64,000 nucleotides of DNA from Halocaridina rubra (Eukaryota; Arthropoda; Malacostraca; Decapoda; Atyidae). Positions 34,322-47,297 of the stretch are shown one piece after another. How positions within the stretch are numbered: the stretch's first letter is position 1; every line of letters begins with the position of its first letter. The notes beneath the pieces were generated by a model. It did not search any database. It was not told the origin of the DNA and saw nothing but the letters and a program-made list of their open reading frames with translations. The position numbers and the translations under genes were made by a program. The DNA lies in NCBI GenBank assembly GCA_037179515.1, contig JAXCGZ010015152.1:1-64000 (forward strand), read 5' to 3'.

Positions 34322-37300
34322 GTAAGACTTATTCGGCTTGCTTAATTATCTATGTTTTTTTTTTTTAATCATTCCCTGCCTTTTCAAGTGCTTTGTGCCT
34401 TTTTTTTTTTTAATAATCCCCCCACATTTTCACTTTGTGCCCTTTTTTAAATAATTTTGTTCTCACACTTCATGCCCTTCTTAAAGTTACAAATTTTAAC
34501 TGCATTATGCTCAATATTCTGAAATATCTTATATTTCTTTGATGGGGTAGACGTTTTTTCTCTCACTTAATGGTTTTGCGGGGCCTCTCTGCTCAAGGAA
34601 GTAGTTCGACCCCAACCTGTATGGTGGGGGTTTCAAGGGGGGCAGGTAGGTATTTTTAGTTAGGATAGTTAAAATTGTTTCGTATGCCTATTGTCGTCAT
34701 TTTTGTTGTGGATTTATCCGCCAGTTCTCTAGTTAGAGCCTAGCGCCATCTATTGGTAGGTTTTGAACATTGGTATGGCTCGCAAAACTGTAGGTGTCCC
34801 GTTTTGCGCACTTTATCAGCGATAAATTTCAGGATTTTACTTTGATTCATGGAATTTTATTCATGGGAGCGCACTATCATTTCTAGGCAGTTGAACTAAT
34901 GTTTATTTTGGAGTTTTGCTGGCATATTCAGAAATATGGGGTTTCATTGGTTATAGTTATTATTTGAAGTCTTTGCTTAAGACTCTAGTATGCATGACAG
35001 TGCAGACATGGCACAATGCATCATATTTGAAAAGTCGCTGGAATCAGGGTAGATTCCAAGATACTGCAAACAAGCGAGCATCTTACCTATCTTCAAAAAG
35101 GGAAGGAGGGATACAGCTCTAAACTATAGACCGTTTCCTTGACCAGCATAGTTTGCAAAGTTATGGAGAAACTACTAAGAAAACATATCTCTCTTCTCTT
35201 GGAATCCCCCAACTTTTTGTCAGTGAGACAACTTTGCTTCATAGAAGGTATATCAACAGTAACAAACTTATTAGAATTTTATAATGAGGAAAGCCGAATC
35301 TTACAGGATAGAGAGGGTTAAGCAGATTGCATATATCTAGACTTCCAGAAGGCATTGGACACGGTTCCACACAGGAGACTTATTAGGAACCTGCAAGTAA
35401 TGGTGAAAATAGGTGGAAATGTCTTGGATTGGATAAAATCTTACTTAGAAGGAAGGGAACAGAGGGTTAGAGTAAGACTCTCAGTGTCGCAATGGAGAAG
35501 GGTTAGTAGTGGAGTTCCACAGGGTTCGGTATTAGGGTCACTTTTGTTCCTTGTATATGTAAATAATCTACCGGTCTGTAAATTCATTCATGAATATGTT
35601 TGCAGATGATGCAAAGATTGTGAAGAACAATGGTAGAGAACTTCAGGAAGACCTAGATAGTCTGCATGAGTGATCAGAAAAGTGGCTAATGAAATTCAGT
35701 ACTTCTAAATGTAAGGTAATGAGAATGGGTACAAGTGCAAGATGGCCCAAGCTTGACTACTCACTGGCAGGAGCAGTACTTCAAGACAGAGAATGAGAGA
35801 GATATAGGAGTAAATATAATGGCCGATATGTCTCCAGAAATCCATATAAATGGCATAGTAAGGGCAGCATATGCTTTCTTAGCATATGTAAGAGTAGCCT
35901 TCTGGCACATGGACAAGGAAAAGCTCAGAAATATTTATGTAACCTATGTGAGGCCAAAGCTTGAATATGCAGCCCCCTCTTGGAATCCACACTTAAAAAT
36001 ACACATATTCAAGCTTGAAAAAGTTCAAAGACATGCCATGAAACTGGTGCCAGAAATAAGCAATCTCAGTTATGAGTAGAAGTTGAGAGAAATTAGACTT
36101 ACCATCACTCAAAGCTAGAAGAGTGAGGGGCGATATGGTGACGGGTTTTAAATTCCTTCATGGTTATGATATAGTGGATAGGGATCGATATTTTGGATAA
36201 GGCTGGCACTAGATCTAGAGGTCATAGTTTGAAGCTTCATAAGAAAACGTCTTTGCAGGATGTAAGAAAGTACTTTTTTAGTGTAAGAGTAGTCGATGAT
36301 TGAAATTCGCTAAGCGAGGAGGTAGCTGATGCTAACTCAAATCATAATTTGAAGGACAAGTGTAATAAGTATCACTAGGTACAAAAATGGAACCGACCAG
36401 GAGACTGGAAGTTACGAGCATGGGGCTCTTGTCCGTAAGCAGAATTAGGTAATATGGGTGCTGTATTTAGCAGCCAGGTCTCCCAGCTTTCTTTGGGTGT
36501 TATATTCACCAGCTGGGTGTTTTTCTGATTTCATTTGGTACTGAATCAAAGACTTGGTTATCTCTCAGGTTTCTTTGGGAAGTGTATTAAACTGCTGGAT
36601 ATCTCCTTGATCTCTTTGATTAATATATTAAACATTCCTGTATTATGAAAGAGGAGCAGTTACTCTCTGGATTTTAACATCATACCTCCTTATGTAGTGG
36701 ACTTTTCCTCTGCTTATGTGATAGGTGATGGTTTATATTTTAGAACATGTCCTCTTAGACTTTTTCAGACATTAATTATTGCATAATGTTCGTTGGTAAA
36801 AATAGTTGTTGTTGTTCCCTGAGCTATCTGACCAAGCAGCCCCAAGTAGTTAAGGAAGATCACTGCCTATCCTGGGCTTTCCCCTAGAGCTCTCTGGAGT
36901 ACATAAAGTGTTGTTGGCATATGTGGTTGTGTGCAATGCAGCGTTTCAAAATGTATTTCCTGGGTTACTGTCAGTGTCTGCGGCTAGAAGGACTCTCTAA
37001 GAAATGACTGTCGTGGGGTCATTTCTCAGTGTAAAAAATTTGTGTGCATTGTGTTAAGAGATGAGGTAATCGCCCAATTGACTGAAAGCTCTCCCAGGTT
37101 CTTGTAACGCAGAGGTGCTGGGGTTGATTTTCTCTGTTTTATGTTTTGATGCTCTTCTTCTTATATGCAGCTCTGGAGGGTGAAACTACAACAAAGATAT
37201 TGCCAATATAGTAATAGAGTTTAAGGAATCTCTTCTGTTTGTTGAGAAGTTGAAGTCCACAGCACATACTAAAAGTTGGCAGCATCTCAAAAACAGCTGG

Positions 37301-40300
37301 ATATTGGTTGAATAGTTTTTGCAGTCTTATTCATTATATAGCAATATTATGTTCTTAGTGTTTTTTATCTACTTATCTGAAAATACGATTTGTACATGTT
37401 AACTTTCTTTGGTCTCTTTACAGGTATCCTAAGTACATTACAGGCAATCCTCAACTGAGAGTGTTTCTCCCAAATTTTTTCATGAAATTAGTTAAACCGG
37501 AAGTACCACAGCTACCTAATGTCGTCCAATTCAAAGTGTCTATGCAGATGACTAAACATGACGTCAAAAACTACTTGGAGAAAATCTATAGCGTTAAAGT
37601 TGAGAGCGTGGTCACACATGTTAGAATGGGTGAGTTACTTCTGCCTTGTTCTCGCAGTTAGTTGTTAATATAGCCAATAGGAATATTTTATCTACCTATA
37701 TGCAGGGAGTTCTCTTATTTACATTCCTGCTAGGTGTCATGAACGTATACTTGTGTATTCTTGAACTTCAAGCATTGGTGGGCATGACGTTGACTTGTCA
37801 TTCCAGCAAACATGGCTGTGTAAGCCCGGTCATTTTTGTTTTGTAACTGACTACATTAGTGTTCATTATTATGAATATCAAGAAGTTACTATGATAAATT
37901 CATTAAAGCTATATAGAATTTATTAAAAATTTATTGCATATTAATTTTTAGTGTAGACGGAGATTTCTTAAGTGTCACAGAACAACTAACATACTGGAGA
38001 CCATTACTCAGACCTCCAATTCAATTACATTGTAATTGTAACAGAGAATTTTGAGTGCTGTGCCTAAATGCTTTACAAGTTAACGTTTGTAGATGCTAAG
38101 GAAATTTGTCACATGATATTAGATCTTGGTTAGAAGTATTTGATAGCCACCTATTAGATTACTGGCTTAGCTGCTTATAAATGGTTTTCAACATGGTTTT
38201 GCAGGGAAATTTTCAAGAAATGCTGTTGGAGGTTATGTAATTAAAGATGACGACTTTAAATTGGCGTATGTAACACTGGTAAGCATCGTCATTTTTTTTT
38301 GTACTTTATGTATCACAATTTATCTCCATAATTGGGTATGACTACAGATTGGAGCTGGGGAATTAATGCTTGATGCCCAGCAATGGGCTGAGTTGCAGGT
38401 CTATCACCTACTGAGTCAAGTATACTAACCACCATGTTACTGCTATCCACTAAGTATCGTCACAAATAATCAAGTAGATAATATTTTTGCTCCAAAATGC
38501 TATAGATATACATTTTAAATTTTAAAAATTATGTTTCAGCAAAAGTGCTTCCCTTCATCTTGATTTTGTTGTTGTATCCTTTATATAAATACTAATAAAC
38601 TCATTATCTTACACTTATTTATCACACTATTTTTGTATATACATGTCAAGAGGATGCTATATTTTGTTTATATCAATACCCAATAAATGCAAGATGTCTT
38701 ATAACTGGTAGGTAAAGTTGTGTATGTGGATATTACAGTTCTCTCGGTATCCAGCTATTGCACTATACTCATATCTTGTGTATGGATGATTATTTTGGTA
38801 TAATACTCTGGTATTAGTAATGGGGCCCATGGTAGGTCATTGGTACAGTTTGGCAGGAAGGGACAAACCCGTGTTCAACCCCATCATTGGGCATTAGGAA
38901 AGGCATCCAGCTTTTATCCCCCACCTCCTACTTGTCTGTGTCAACCCCTATTTAAAAGGGGATTATTACTGACACAGATCAGTAAAGCAAACAAAGCTTG
39001 GTAATTGTACTGATTCAAAAGCCATATTGAGTCATGAACACGCATACACATGCACATCCGGCAAAGCGACCACACAGTCGCCCAGGCGAACGTGAACGTG
39101 GTTGCCTGGGGGACCGCATGGTTGCTCTCAGTTCTGCATTGGTGCCCGCACTGTGTACGTAGTTTGTACGTTGTTCATTCTTTGTAGTTTTGCCTTTTAC
39201 TTTAAGCTGGCCCTCATTATAGCTCTTAAGCAAATGAAATGAGTTAGTGACAGTGGCAATAAAAAGCCTAAACATATATCAGTGGAAACGAAGAAAGAAA
39301 TCATTTCTAAACATAAAAATGGTGTTTGCGTTTCTGATCTCGCCACGCAGTATAACATAGCGAAATCGACAATCTGTACTATTTTGAAAAATAAAGAGGT
39401 CTTTAAAGCTGCTGATATGGCTAAAGGAGTGACTATATTAACGAAGACTAGGTCACAGTTGATAGAAGAGGAAGAGTTTTTGTTGGTTTGGACAAATGAG
39501 AAACGGCTGGAGATAGTCTTAGTGAGGCTATAATATGTGCTTAGGCTTTACAAATACACCATGATTTAGTTGTGAACACTTTGAGTTCTAATGATGCTAA
39601 AATTGACGAATGTAAAGCCAGTAGAGGCTAGTTTGAAAAATTTCATTGACGAACTGGGATTCATAGATTCATAGTATTGCTAGGCATGGAGAGGCGGCTA
39701 GTTTGAACCAAAAGGCAGCAGATGCTTACATGCTAGAATTCGCCAAATTTATAGAAAATGCAGGTTACGATTCGCAGCAAGTTTTTAACTGTGATGAAAC
39801 CTGACTATTTTGGAAGAAAATGCCTTTCATTGAGTCATCACCAGGACAAAACTGTGAGCAACAGAGCAGTGAACATTTTAAATGACAATGTGATGTCTCA
39901 CTTTAGAAATATTTATCAGCAAAGAAAAAGACAAATTTCTCTGGATCATTTTCTTGTACCAATAGCCAGAGAACCACCTTCCAAAGGAGAACATAGAAAG
40001 GAAACATCAATAATACAGCCTGTACCTGAACAGTTTCCTGACGTTTTTATAGAAGGGGACTCTCCTTCAATGGAGTAGTCCTCCTCCTCTTCCACCACTA
40101 TCCACGTGTGCCAGCAACAATCATGCACAAAGGTAAATACAGTACTGTACCATGTTTTATTTTAGTAAAGGTTCTTTCCATTATTAATGTAAATTTCCTA
40201 TTACAGGTGTATTTATACATGTTTATAATTATAAACAAAAATTTAAAAACGTATATTTATGGTGCTGGGGAACAGATTAATTTGTTTAACATGCATTCCA

Positions 40301-41333
40301 ATGGGAAAACTGGTTTGGCCTCACGAACAGTGTTCAGGAATGGATTAAGTTCGTGACTAGAGGTATAACTGCAGTAATGAATTTCTATTATGTATAAAAA
40401 ATATGACCCCTCATTTCGGTTATGATACCACAGTGGCTGAGTGGTCAGAAAACTTGCTTTGGGAGTTGACCTGCAATTGATCATATTGTAGGGCATTAGG
40501 AAGGTCATCCAGCCTTAATTCCCCAGCCACACTCTCTGTGTCCACCCCGTTACTTGGGATTAATAGTGATGCATAAAACCAGAATTATTATTTCACAGGG
40601 TAAAATTGCAATGTCACAATTTTTTACAGCATTTTTGAGTTTGAGGATAGTTTTGAGTTTTTGTTATTGTAAACAATGGGGTAGAACAACAATAGAGATT
40701 ATGTAACAATAGTCTTGTGTGCAAACTGTAATAGAGAGCACAATGTTATATATACAGTCACCTCGCTTTTCACACGTGTTTATACTATGCGAAATTGGAA
40801 TAGCACGTCATGAAAATTATAATTAAAAAATACAAAATGCGCGAAAAAAATGGTTCAGTAACTAAGCGACCGCGTCTTGAGGCAGTTTCCCACCATGCTG
40901 CCATGTGCTTCAGTCTCTCTTCACCCAGTATTAACCCTGACAACAACCAAGGGTTTGCTCTCCCCCTTCCACCTCTTAAGTCACCTCCTCCTTCACCTAC
41001 CGCTTATGTCATCTTTGTTTACATTTGCAGATAGGGTTCGTTAATTTTTTTTTGCTGTTCAGAATCTATTTGTAAATCTGTATATCTTTTACACTACACT
41101 ATTTGTATGTTAATATAAATAACTACAGGTCTTTCTTCTGTTATGTACTTATAAAATAAGTTTTACTTATCTTATATTTTTGGCATAGTGTGTTTATATA
41201 CGGTTGTGGAACATATCTATGCCTATTATCATTGTTTCTTATGGAAAATGACTGGGTACATTAGGCGAATTTTACATTACATGCGCCTTTTGAGAACCTA
41301 TCCTTGCGTTGTTCCAAGAGGTGAGTGTGTGTA

Positions 41334-41420
<87 letters not shown>

Positions 41421-41623
41421 CTGTACAATATATTACTGAATAATTGCATTAATTTTTCCAGCCCAAGGACGAGAAATTTGAATTTCCTAACTTATTTCCC
41501 GAAGAAAAGGAAAAAGAACTAGATAAGCAGAAGGAACAATTAAACACGCTAAAAGATGAGTGGAAGATGATAACTACAAAAAATAAACATAGACAAGGCG
41601 TACCCTCCTGGCTGGGTATCTAG
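34308..41623 (+). CDS. MRPL23: Mitochondrial ribosomal protein L23 (uL23m), four exons
   Basis: Nuclear-encoded component of the large mitoribosomal subunit, near the peptide exit. Exons: 34308-34321 (MSTR and two bases of a Trp codon), 37424-37629, 38205-38278 and 41462-41623, with GT-AG introns in phases 2, 1 and 0. They join to 151 residues, the usual length for animal mL23/uL23m. Hallmarks: MSTRWYPKY, GNPQLRVFLPNFFMKLVKP, PNVVQFKVSMQMTKHDVKNY, LEKIYSVKVESVVTHVRMG, the internal AVGGYVIKDDDFKLAYVTL, and the C-terminal FEFPNLFPEEKEKEL and VPSWLGI. The short first exon was chosen because its split Trp restores the conserved MSTRWYP start. AATAAA at 41706-41711 is the likely poly(A) signal. 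Introns 1 and 3 are loaded with LINE, SINE, Tigger and AT arrays. Confidence 0.95.
35010..36460 (+). mobile_element. LINE-A second copy, 5'-truncated, in MRPL23 intron 1
   Basis: Nearly colinear with 14145-15600 of the first copy, from the RT fingers (IPRYCKQASILPIFKKGRRD) to the same 3' UTR end (gaattaggtaat). The MFADDAK region is present but interrupted. Several frameshifts and stops (near 35130, 35330, 35630 and 36077) show decay. It lies in the sense orientation of the host gene. Confidence 0.9.
36800..36905 (+). repeat. Dispersed repeat fragment (family D)
   Basis: gttgttgttgttccctgagc and the following tatctgaccaagcagcccca are repeated in reverse orientation at 43853-43898. The type is unknown. 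Confidence 0.5.
37424..37629 (+). CDS. MRPL23: MRPL23 exon 2
   Basis: 206 bp between acceptor tctctttacag and donor gtgagt. It holds most of the conserved core (GNPQLRVFLPNFF, PNVVQFKVSMQMTKHDVKNY). Confidence 0.95.
38205..38278 (+). CDS. MRPL23: MRPL23 exon 3
   Basis: 74 bp between acceptor tggttttgcag and donor gtaagc. It encodes GKFSRNAVGGYVIKDDD, then FKLAYVTL. Confidence 0.92.
38330..38455 (-). mobile_element. SINE family B copy in MRPL23 intron 3
   Basis: Reverse copy: attgggtatgactacagatt, ggagctggggaattaatgct, then a degenerate head (ctgagtcaagtatactaacc). Confidence 0.7.
38820..38985 (+). mobile_element. SINE family B copy in MRPL23 intron 3
   Basis: The head has a B-box-like gtgttcaacccca. 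The body runs through gggcattaggaaaggcatcc, gtctgtgtcaacccc and aaggggattattactgacac. Confidence 0.75.
39040..40371 (+). mobile_element. Tigger/pogo-like DNA transposon, internally deleted
   Basis: Encodes a CENP-B-type helix-turn-helix start: METKKEIISKHKNGVCVSDL then IAKSTICTILKNKE (39282-39400). After breaks come the first catalytic Asp context FNCDET.LFWKKMP (about 39785) and then a jump to the C-terminal tail (NDNVMSHFRNIYQQRKRQIS, 39880-39940). The central DDE catalytic region is missing. The right terminus gattaagttcgtgac, ending gaggtataactg at about 40371, is Tigger-like. I could not find the matching left terminus. Confidence 0.8.
40425..40580 (+). mobile_element. SINE family B copy in MRPL23 intron 3
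   Basis: A clear A box (agtggctgagtggtcag) and the body aggaaggtcatccagcctta, tccccagccacactctctgt, ttgggattaatagtgatgca. Confidence 0.85.
40755..41328. mobile_element. Non-autonomous Tigger/Tc1-like element in MRPL23 intron 3
   Basis: The left end CAGTCACCTCGCTTTTCACA follows TA. The right end, about 575 bp on, is the imperfect complement (ttccaagaggtgagtg) and is followed by TG/TA repeat sequence. The interior carries no transposase frame. Its right end runs into a (TA)n array. Confidence 0.5.
41332..41416. repeat. (AT)n microsatellite near MRPL23 exon 4 acceptor
   Basis: About 85 bp of AT repeat ending 45 bases before the exon at 41462. Most sequence where a branch point would sit lies between array and exon (actgaataattgcattaa). 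Confidence 0.96.
41462..41623 (+). CDS. MRPL23: MRPL23 exon 4 (terminal)
   Basis: 162 bp after acceptor aatttttccag, phase 0. It encodes PKDEKFEFPNLFPEEKEKEL and a charged helix ending VPSWLGI, with a TAG stop at 41621-41623. Confidence 0.93.
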   Translation, partial: PKDEKFEFPNLFPEEKEKELDKQKEQLNTLKDEWKMITTKNKHRQGVPSWLGI

Positions 41624-41784
41624 GAGGCAGAAGAATCCATGAAATAGTAAATGGAATGGCATTTTAGAGGAAGTATATTTATGAATATATTACACATCTG
41701 TGTTGAATAAATATAACAAGTTCCAAACTTATCAGAATTATATATTGGTTGTTTTTCAGACCTGGGCTTATTTATATCAGACTT

Positions 41785-41933
41785 AGGGGGGGTACAGACG
41801 ATCATTATTACTGTCAGTAAAAATACTGACACTATTCTATTGGTGTGAACTACTGTCAGTATATGATGGACACACCGACAGTAATAATGACAGTACAGGA
41901 AATAGTCAGTAATATTGATTGTCTGTTTAGCCC
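41785..41933. repeat. Small inverted-repeat element (MITE-like) 3' of MRPL23
   Basis: The left end ggggggtacagacgatcatt and the right end gattgtctgtttagccc are imperfect inverted repeats. A second inner inverted pair (cattattactgtcag, ctgacagtaataatg with one mismatch) makes a strong hairpin. The target duplication is uncertain. Confidence 0.55.
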
Positions 41934-42544
41934 TTTAGAGCAGCTCTGTTGAAGAGCATCCCACATCTAAGAGTATATGTACGAATAAAAACTGAAAAGC
42001 TTACACAATCCCCAGAAGCACAGCAATTATGCAAGGGTCCAAGGTTTTAGCTCAGAAGCCAAAGACGGTCATGAATACATTTTAGATATTCGTTTTCACC
42101 TTAAAGAATAATTCAAATTTGCATATTTCTTAATGTAATCTACTTATGGACAACAACCTTTTATCAGTATATCTGATGGGCTTATTCTGTATAAAGAGGA
42201 CCTTCGGTATATGTTATTATTTAGTACAAATGTTTGGACATTCTCATATAATTTTTTCATAAATTATACAATGGTTATAGTTTTAATCATTTTATCAACT
42301 TCGTAGAAAATTATCCTAGCTGAACTTTGCTTAATTTTGAAAATTTTATGTTCGTAGTATATAACACACTTTGTAAAAATTGTTAATATATCATCAGTTC
42401 TTTGTATGTTAATTGTTTTTATTTGAATATTCCTAGCTATATCAGATTGACTTTTTTAGACTACAATAAAAAGACTCCTAAGTAGTGAAAAATATTGGTA
42501 CTAGTAAGTACTAAAACTACTTTTTTCTTTGAATTTTTTTGTTA

Positions 42545-42635
42545 CTATTAATCCCCATTATGGGGGTGTTCACAGACAGATTGGAGCTGGATGCCCTTCC
42601 TAATGTCCCACAGTGGCTTTGATCACATGTATTTT
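42545..42635 (-). mobile_element. SINE family B fragment
   Basis: Reverse-oriented 3' portion (attaatccccattatggggg, agattggagctggatgccct), truncated at the head by an AT array. Confidence 0.65.
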
Positions 42636-42642
42636 ACCTCCC

Positions 42643-42649
<7 letters not shown>

Positions 42650-42724
<75 letters not shown>

Positions 42725-42780
42725 GTGTCCTAGGTTCAAGTCGAAGTAAAAATGGTTCATATATATATATATATATATAT
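42650..42780. repeat. (AT)n arrays, two blocks
   Basis: AT arrays at about 42650-42721 and 42761-42780 with a 39-base unique spacer. Confidence 0.95.
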
Positions 42781-42834
42781 TACACCCTCCAGTGACTGGT
42801 ATGCTGCATAAAATCTCACCCTTTGAAAGTCTTT

Positions 42835-42918
42835 GATAAATCAAATATAGTCTTTTCTGCCTTCTTAAAAGTATAAGATAAATCAAATATAGTCTTTTCT
42901 GCCTTCTTAAAAGTATAA
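42835..42918. repeat. Exact tandem duplication, 42-bp unit x2
   Basis: The unit beginning gataaatcaaatatagtctt occurs twice in a row (42835-42876, 42877-42918) without differences, implying a recent duplication. Confidence 0.95.
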
Positions 42919-43017
42919 GATTTTCTAGTTTATATTCATTATATCACTAATATTTTGCAAGTGAAAGTTACTATTTCATAACCAATTATTTAATCATGCT
43001 CATTACAACGTTTTTAG

Positions 43018-43172
43018 GGGTCTGCTAAAGCATATCGGTAAAATGTTTGACTAAAGGGGTGATGGATCCACTCTTGAGGCAACTGCAGAGGGTAAGAGGG
43101 ATATCTAGCCTTATTTCTCCAGCTTCATTCAATGTGTCCACCCCTAAATGGGGAATGATAGCGACAAAAAAG
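43018..43172 (+). mobile_element. SINE family B copy
   Basis: Degenerate head, then agggatatctagccttattt, tccagcttcattcaatgtgt, ccacccctaaatggggaatg and an A-rich end. Confidence 0.75.
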
Positions 43173-44199
43173 AAAAAAAAATCACATTCCCTTTTCATTA
43201 ATATGTTAATGCTTGTCCTGTAGTTTTCCTAACATTAATTTTTTCCACATTTGCAATATCATCTCCTGCATAAGCCAGCAGTATGCACAGAATTAAAAAA
43301 ATGATGTAGCATTACATAACATTGGCCTGCCCAGTCTCAGAATAGTCTCCTGAGAAACAATAGACTGTTATAAAACGTTAAATTGTACTAAACGTGCGTA
43401 ACTGTGTAGATATATTTTTTTAAACTAGTATGCTATCGCCTTGGATGACTGGAATACAAGTAAAAAAAAAAAACGAGTGTGGCTTTCAGTATAACAGTAC
43501 ACACTCACCATAATGCTGATTCTCCATTCCCTTTGGGAAATGTCCAATCTCGTCCTTACTGCATTTTATTTGTTTTGCTCTTCTCTGATTACTCTCCTCA
43601 TATACTTATCCACTTTTATCCTTCCACACCCTAAGTAACAGTTAAAGTATTATTTACCTCTTCAACAATTTAATTTTATATGTTCAATTGCTTTTGGCCA
43701 GTTGAACTAATACAAGTACTTACATAAATTAACATCAAAATACTGCTATCATGATGCTTCCATCTACACCAAAACTATAAACCGATGCTGACTGAATCTT
43801 TTCAAAATGTGTACACCTTTACTACTTTCTTTGCAATGATCTCCTTTTGGAACTCAGGGCTGTTAGGCCAGGCAGCTCAGGGAGCAACAACAACAATTAT
43901 TCCTGATTATGATGGGGCTGTCCTCTAAATTTATATATTTTTAGTATATTTACATAGTAATTCTGTATACTGTTTCCTATGCCCAAGCCTGTCCATGAAC
44001 CAACATGCACGTTTCACTGTTAATATTAACTCTCAACACATTCACAAAAAACACAGTCTGCACTGTCTCTTTCTTCTTTAGAACTTATCTATTATGTATT
44101 CAATGTGCATTCCATTATCGTTCTTATTCTCCAATTTCATTGTTATTTCTAAACTTTATCACCTTAATATACGAGCTCCAATCAGTATGTATCTACCTC

Positions 44200-47100
44200 C
44201 TTCATATGGATAATTAGAGACATATACAACGGCAAACAATCAAGAAGCAATTAACACGGAATCTACACACTTATCTTTACTTCCCTTGTTCTTACACAGG
44301 GACTAAGAAATCCTTAAAATAGATCTGAAAGAATACTCATACATCCAATAAAAGTAACAAATCACATTACATACTTATGTTTTGTTTTATGAGTGATCTT
44401 AATTAAAGGAATAGAAATTAAACTAATCACAATGAAAATGTATTAGTTAACACATCTACAATAAAACCTTTACAGATTGGATCCATATGAAGTTTTGCTA
44501 CACCACATAACAGGAAGCATAATCCTACAGAGGCTCATCCTAAATCATATTCCACACTATGGAATCTCGCCAATACATGTCACAAGCAGTATATAGACTA
44601 TCTTAAAAGCCCTCCTTGGGGAAGTAACGTATGAACATTAATTCATGTTGAGATTCAATATGAAGATCTCTATAAAAAGAAGAAATTGTCTTCTAAATAA
44701 AGACAGTTCTATGGAAGATTAGGATCTCATAAAAACAAGACATCTCATTTAGAGATATGACTACATTCTATGAATATATGAAGAAGACTCACGAACAGTG
44801 AATGCCTCATAAAGGATGACTTATGTCTTGAGTGAAAATTCTTCAAGACAAATGAAAACATCTCAAATGATGTCCGAAGAGTTTACAAAGCACCTAATGA
44901 AAATGAGAGTGAGTTAAGGTACATGAGGATGAGCTATCAAAGAAGAACCATCTTGAAACTCAATTACGATTATGAAATTAATATTTAAATGTATGAGTGC
45001 AAATACAAAATAAGGAAAAAAAAAATCAGAGAGGCAAGACTGCCAATGCAGTACCAGTAACATTATGGACAAATACACAACAAAATTCTTCTGTTTGAGC
45101 AAGGCAAGTTTTATCATCACTAACCAAAGGAACTTAACATTTTTTATTTTTCAGGAAATGTCGCACTTAAAATGAAATTTGTAAAATCTAATAATAATGA
45201 TATAACTAATAATAAAAATAATAATAATACAGTAATAATACTAATAAAAATAATAATAATAATGAATAACATTATTTTAAAGTGATAACAGGAAAGATAA
45301 TAACACTAACAAACTGAAGCCTCCTATGCTCAAATTTCAACAACTGACTGGTTCCTTTAAATGTAGTTTATTATCATCTTTAACAATTCAAAACTCTGCA
45401 AAAAATATATGACTGAGAAGTACAAAGAACTAATACTTACTAAAAGCAAAACAACTGGTTAGAGGAAGGAAAACTCTCTGAGTCTACAGGTATATCAAAT
45501 AATATAAGAAGTAACATGAACTCTTTCTCATACAAAACTAAAACCTGTTAAGCTGTAGGTAATTTCCATTCAGAGGCTAGTCTAAATATAATAGATTTTT
45601 CTTCAACACTACAGGGACCAGGACATATTTAGATGTGTTTATATGACTGATAAATCTTCACAATGGCATTACCTTAATTTCTGAAGTGAGTGACATTTCT
45701 TAATTTCCAAAACGAGTGATGATTCTTCTCTCTAAAACACAAATAATTTACAGTGCTCTCCTTAGTTTTTCTACAAAAAATTTTATATACTGAGTATAAT
45801 ACACAGGCAAATTCCCTGTGGAAGAAAAATACTTTTCTGATTGGCTTTTAACTATGAAAAGCGTGTAACACTATTCATTAACTGATACAATTTATAAGAT
45901 GATTTCCATATATATTTGCAAATTAAATGAAGGCAAGATAATTTACAACTTAATTATACACTGAATGTCATATGCAATAGACATGTGAGCAAGATATTTG
46001 CTGCTGGTTTCCATATAATACAAAATACTCATTTCAAACAGTAAAGGTCAACGGGCCTCAACCATAACACAATACAAAAACACTAGCGTTTATGAATTTT
46101 TGGGAACATTATAAATCATTATTTAATAGTATGTCAACATATACCTCTAGCAACAGAAAGAGCTAGATCCACATGCAGATAATTTGTATATGAGAAAAAA
46201 TATTAGCAAAATCACTCTCCTTACCTTACAAAGCTGCCTATACTGCAATATATACACCAAAAACAATAATTACTATCATTCTTAATAAACTAGTAATGAA
46301 TATGAATCAACAAACAAAAGAATGTGTTATCATAGCTGCACAAGTCGAAAAGTGCACTATGCACATTATCTAGGAAACTCCAGACGTGTAGAATATTTGA
46401 ATACAACATACAAATTTAATTAATGAACTTAATAAAGATATAATATACTTGTCTATAAATTAAATGCAAAGCATACTTGTCTATATATCAAGTTTTGGAC
46501 ATACTGCTATTTTATCAGTCAAAAGTATCTTTAATATTCTTTTAGATAATGCATAATAACTTTAACAAGAACTTGACGAGTGCTGGAGACACTGCAAAAT
46601 CATGTGTTAATGGTATTTCAAAATAGATTAAACAATTGTCCAACAATTAATTTTTCATGAAAAAAAATATGAGGAGTAGTTAATATAGAACAAAGTAAAA
46701 TAAACCCACATTCAGTTGTAACCGCCCAGCTAATTGCAGTAGATATGGCTTTAGGTTTTAAATAAATAAAAATTGGAAAGGAGTGTGATCTCCTTTAATG
46801 GTAAATCCATAATATGCATTCACATGGTAATGAATATGTGATAAAAATATCTAACACAGAGGATATTTTCAAAGATGTGAATTAGCAATTATGGGGATGG
46901 AAAATATTTCTAAACAATAAAATCTCCTATAATGAAAATAAGATACATAATCTTAACTTCTTCACATCATTAGACATTAACGCAATTTCGTAAGCTATTG
47001 CACAACAATAAAATGCTACAACAAAAAATATTCCTATTTTTTCCCTTAATAAATGTAAGCACTTGTTACAATAACATCAATAAAATTCTACCTACAACAG

Positions 47101-47242
47101 AGATGGACAGAATACTGCGCTTAAATTAAAAAATTGGACATAAAATTAATGATTATCTGGCTTTTTTGTGGTGAAAAAAAAAAGGCCTTACAATCTTGCA
47201 AATGCTATTGCACCAATACCAGCTTCAATGTTGCTCTAGAAA

Positions 47243-47297
<55 letters not shown>

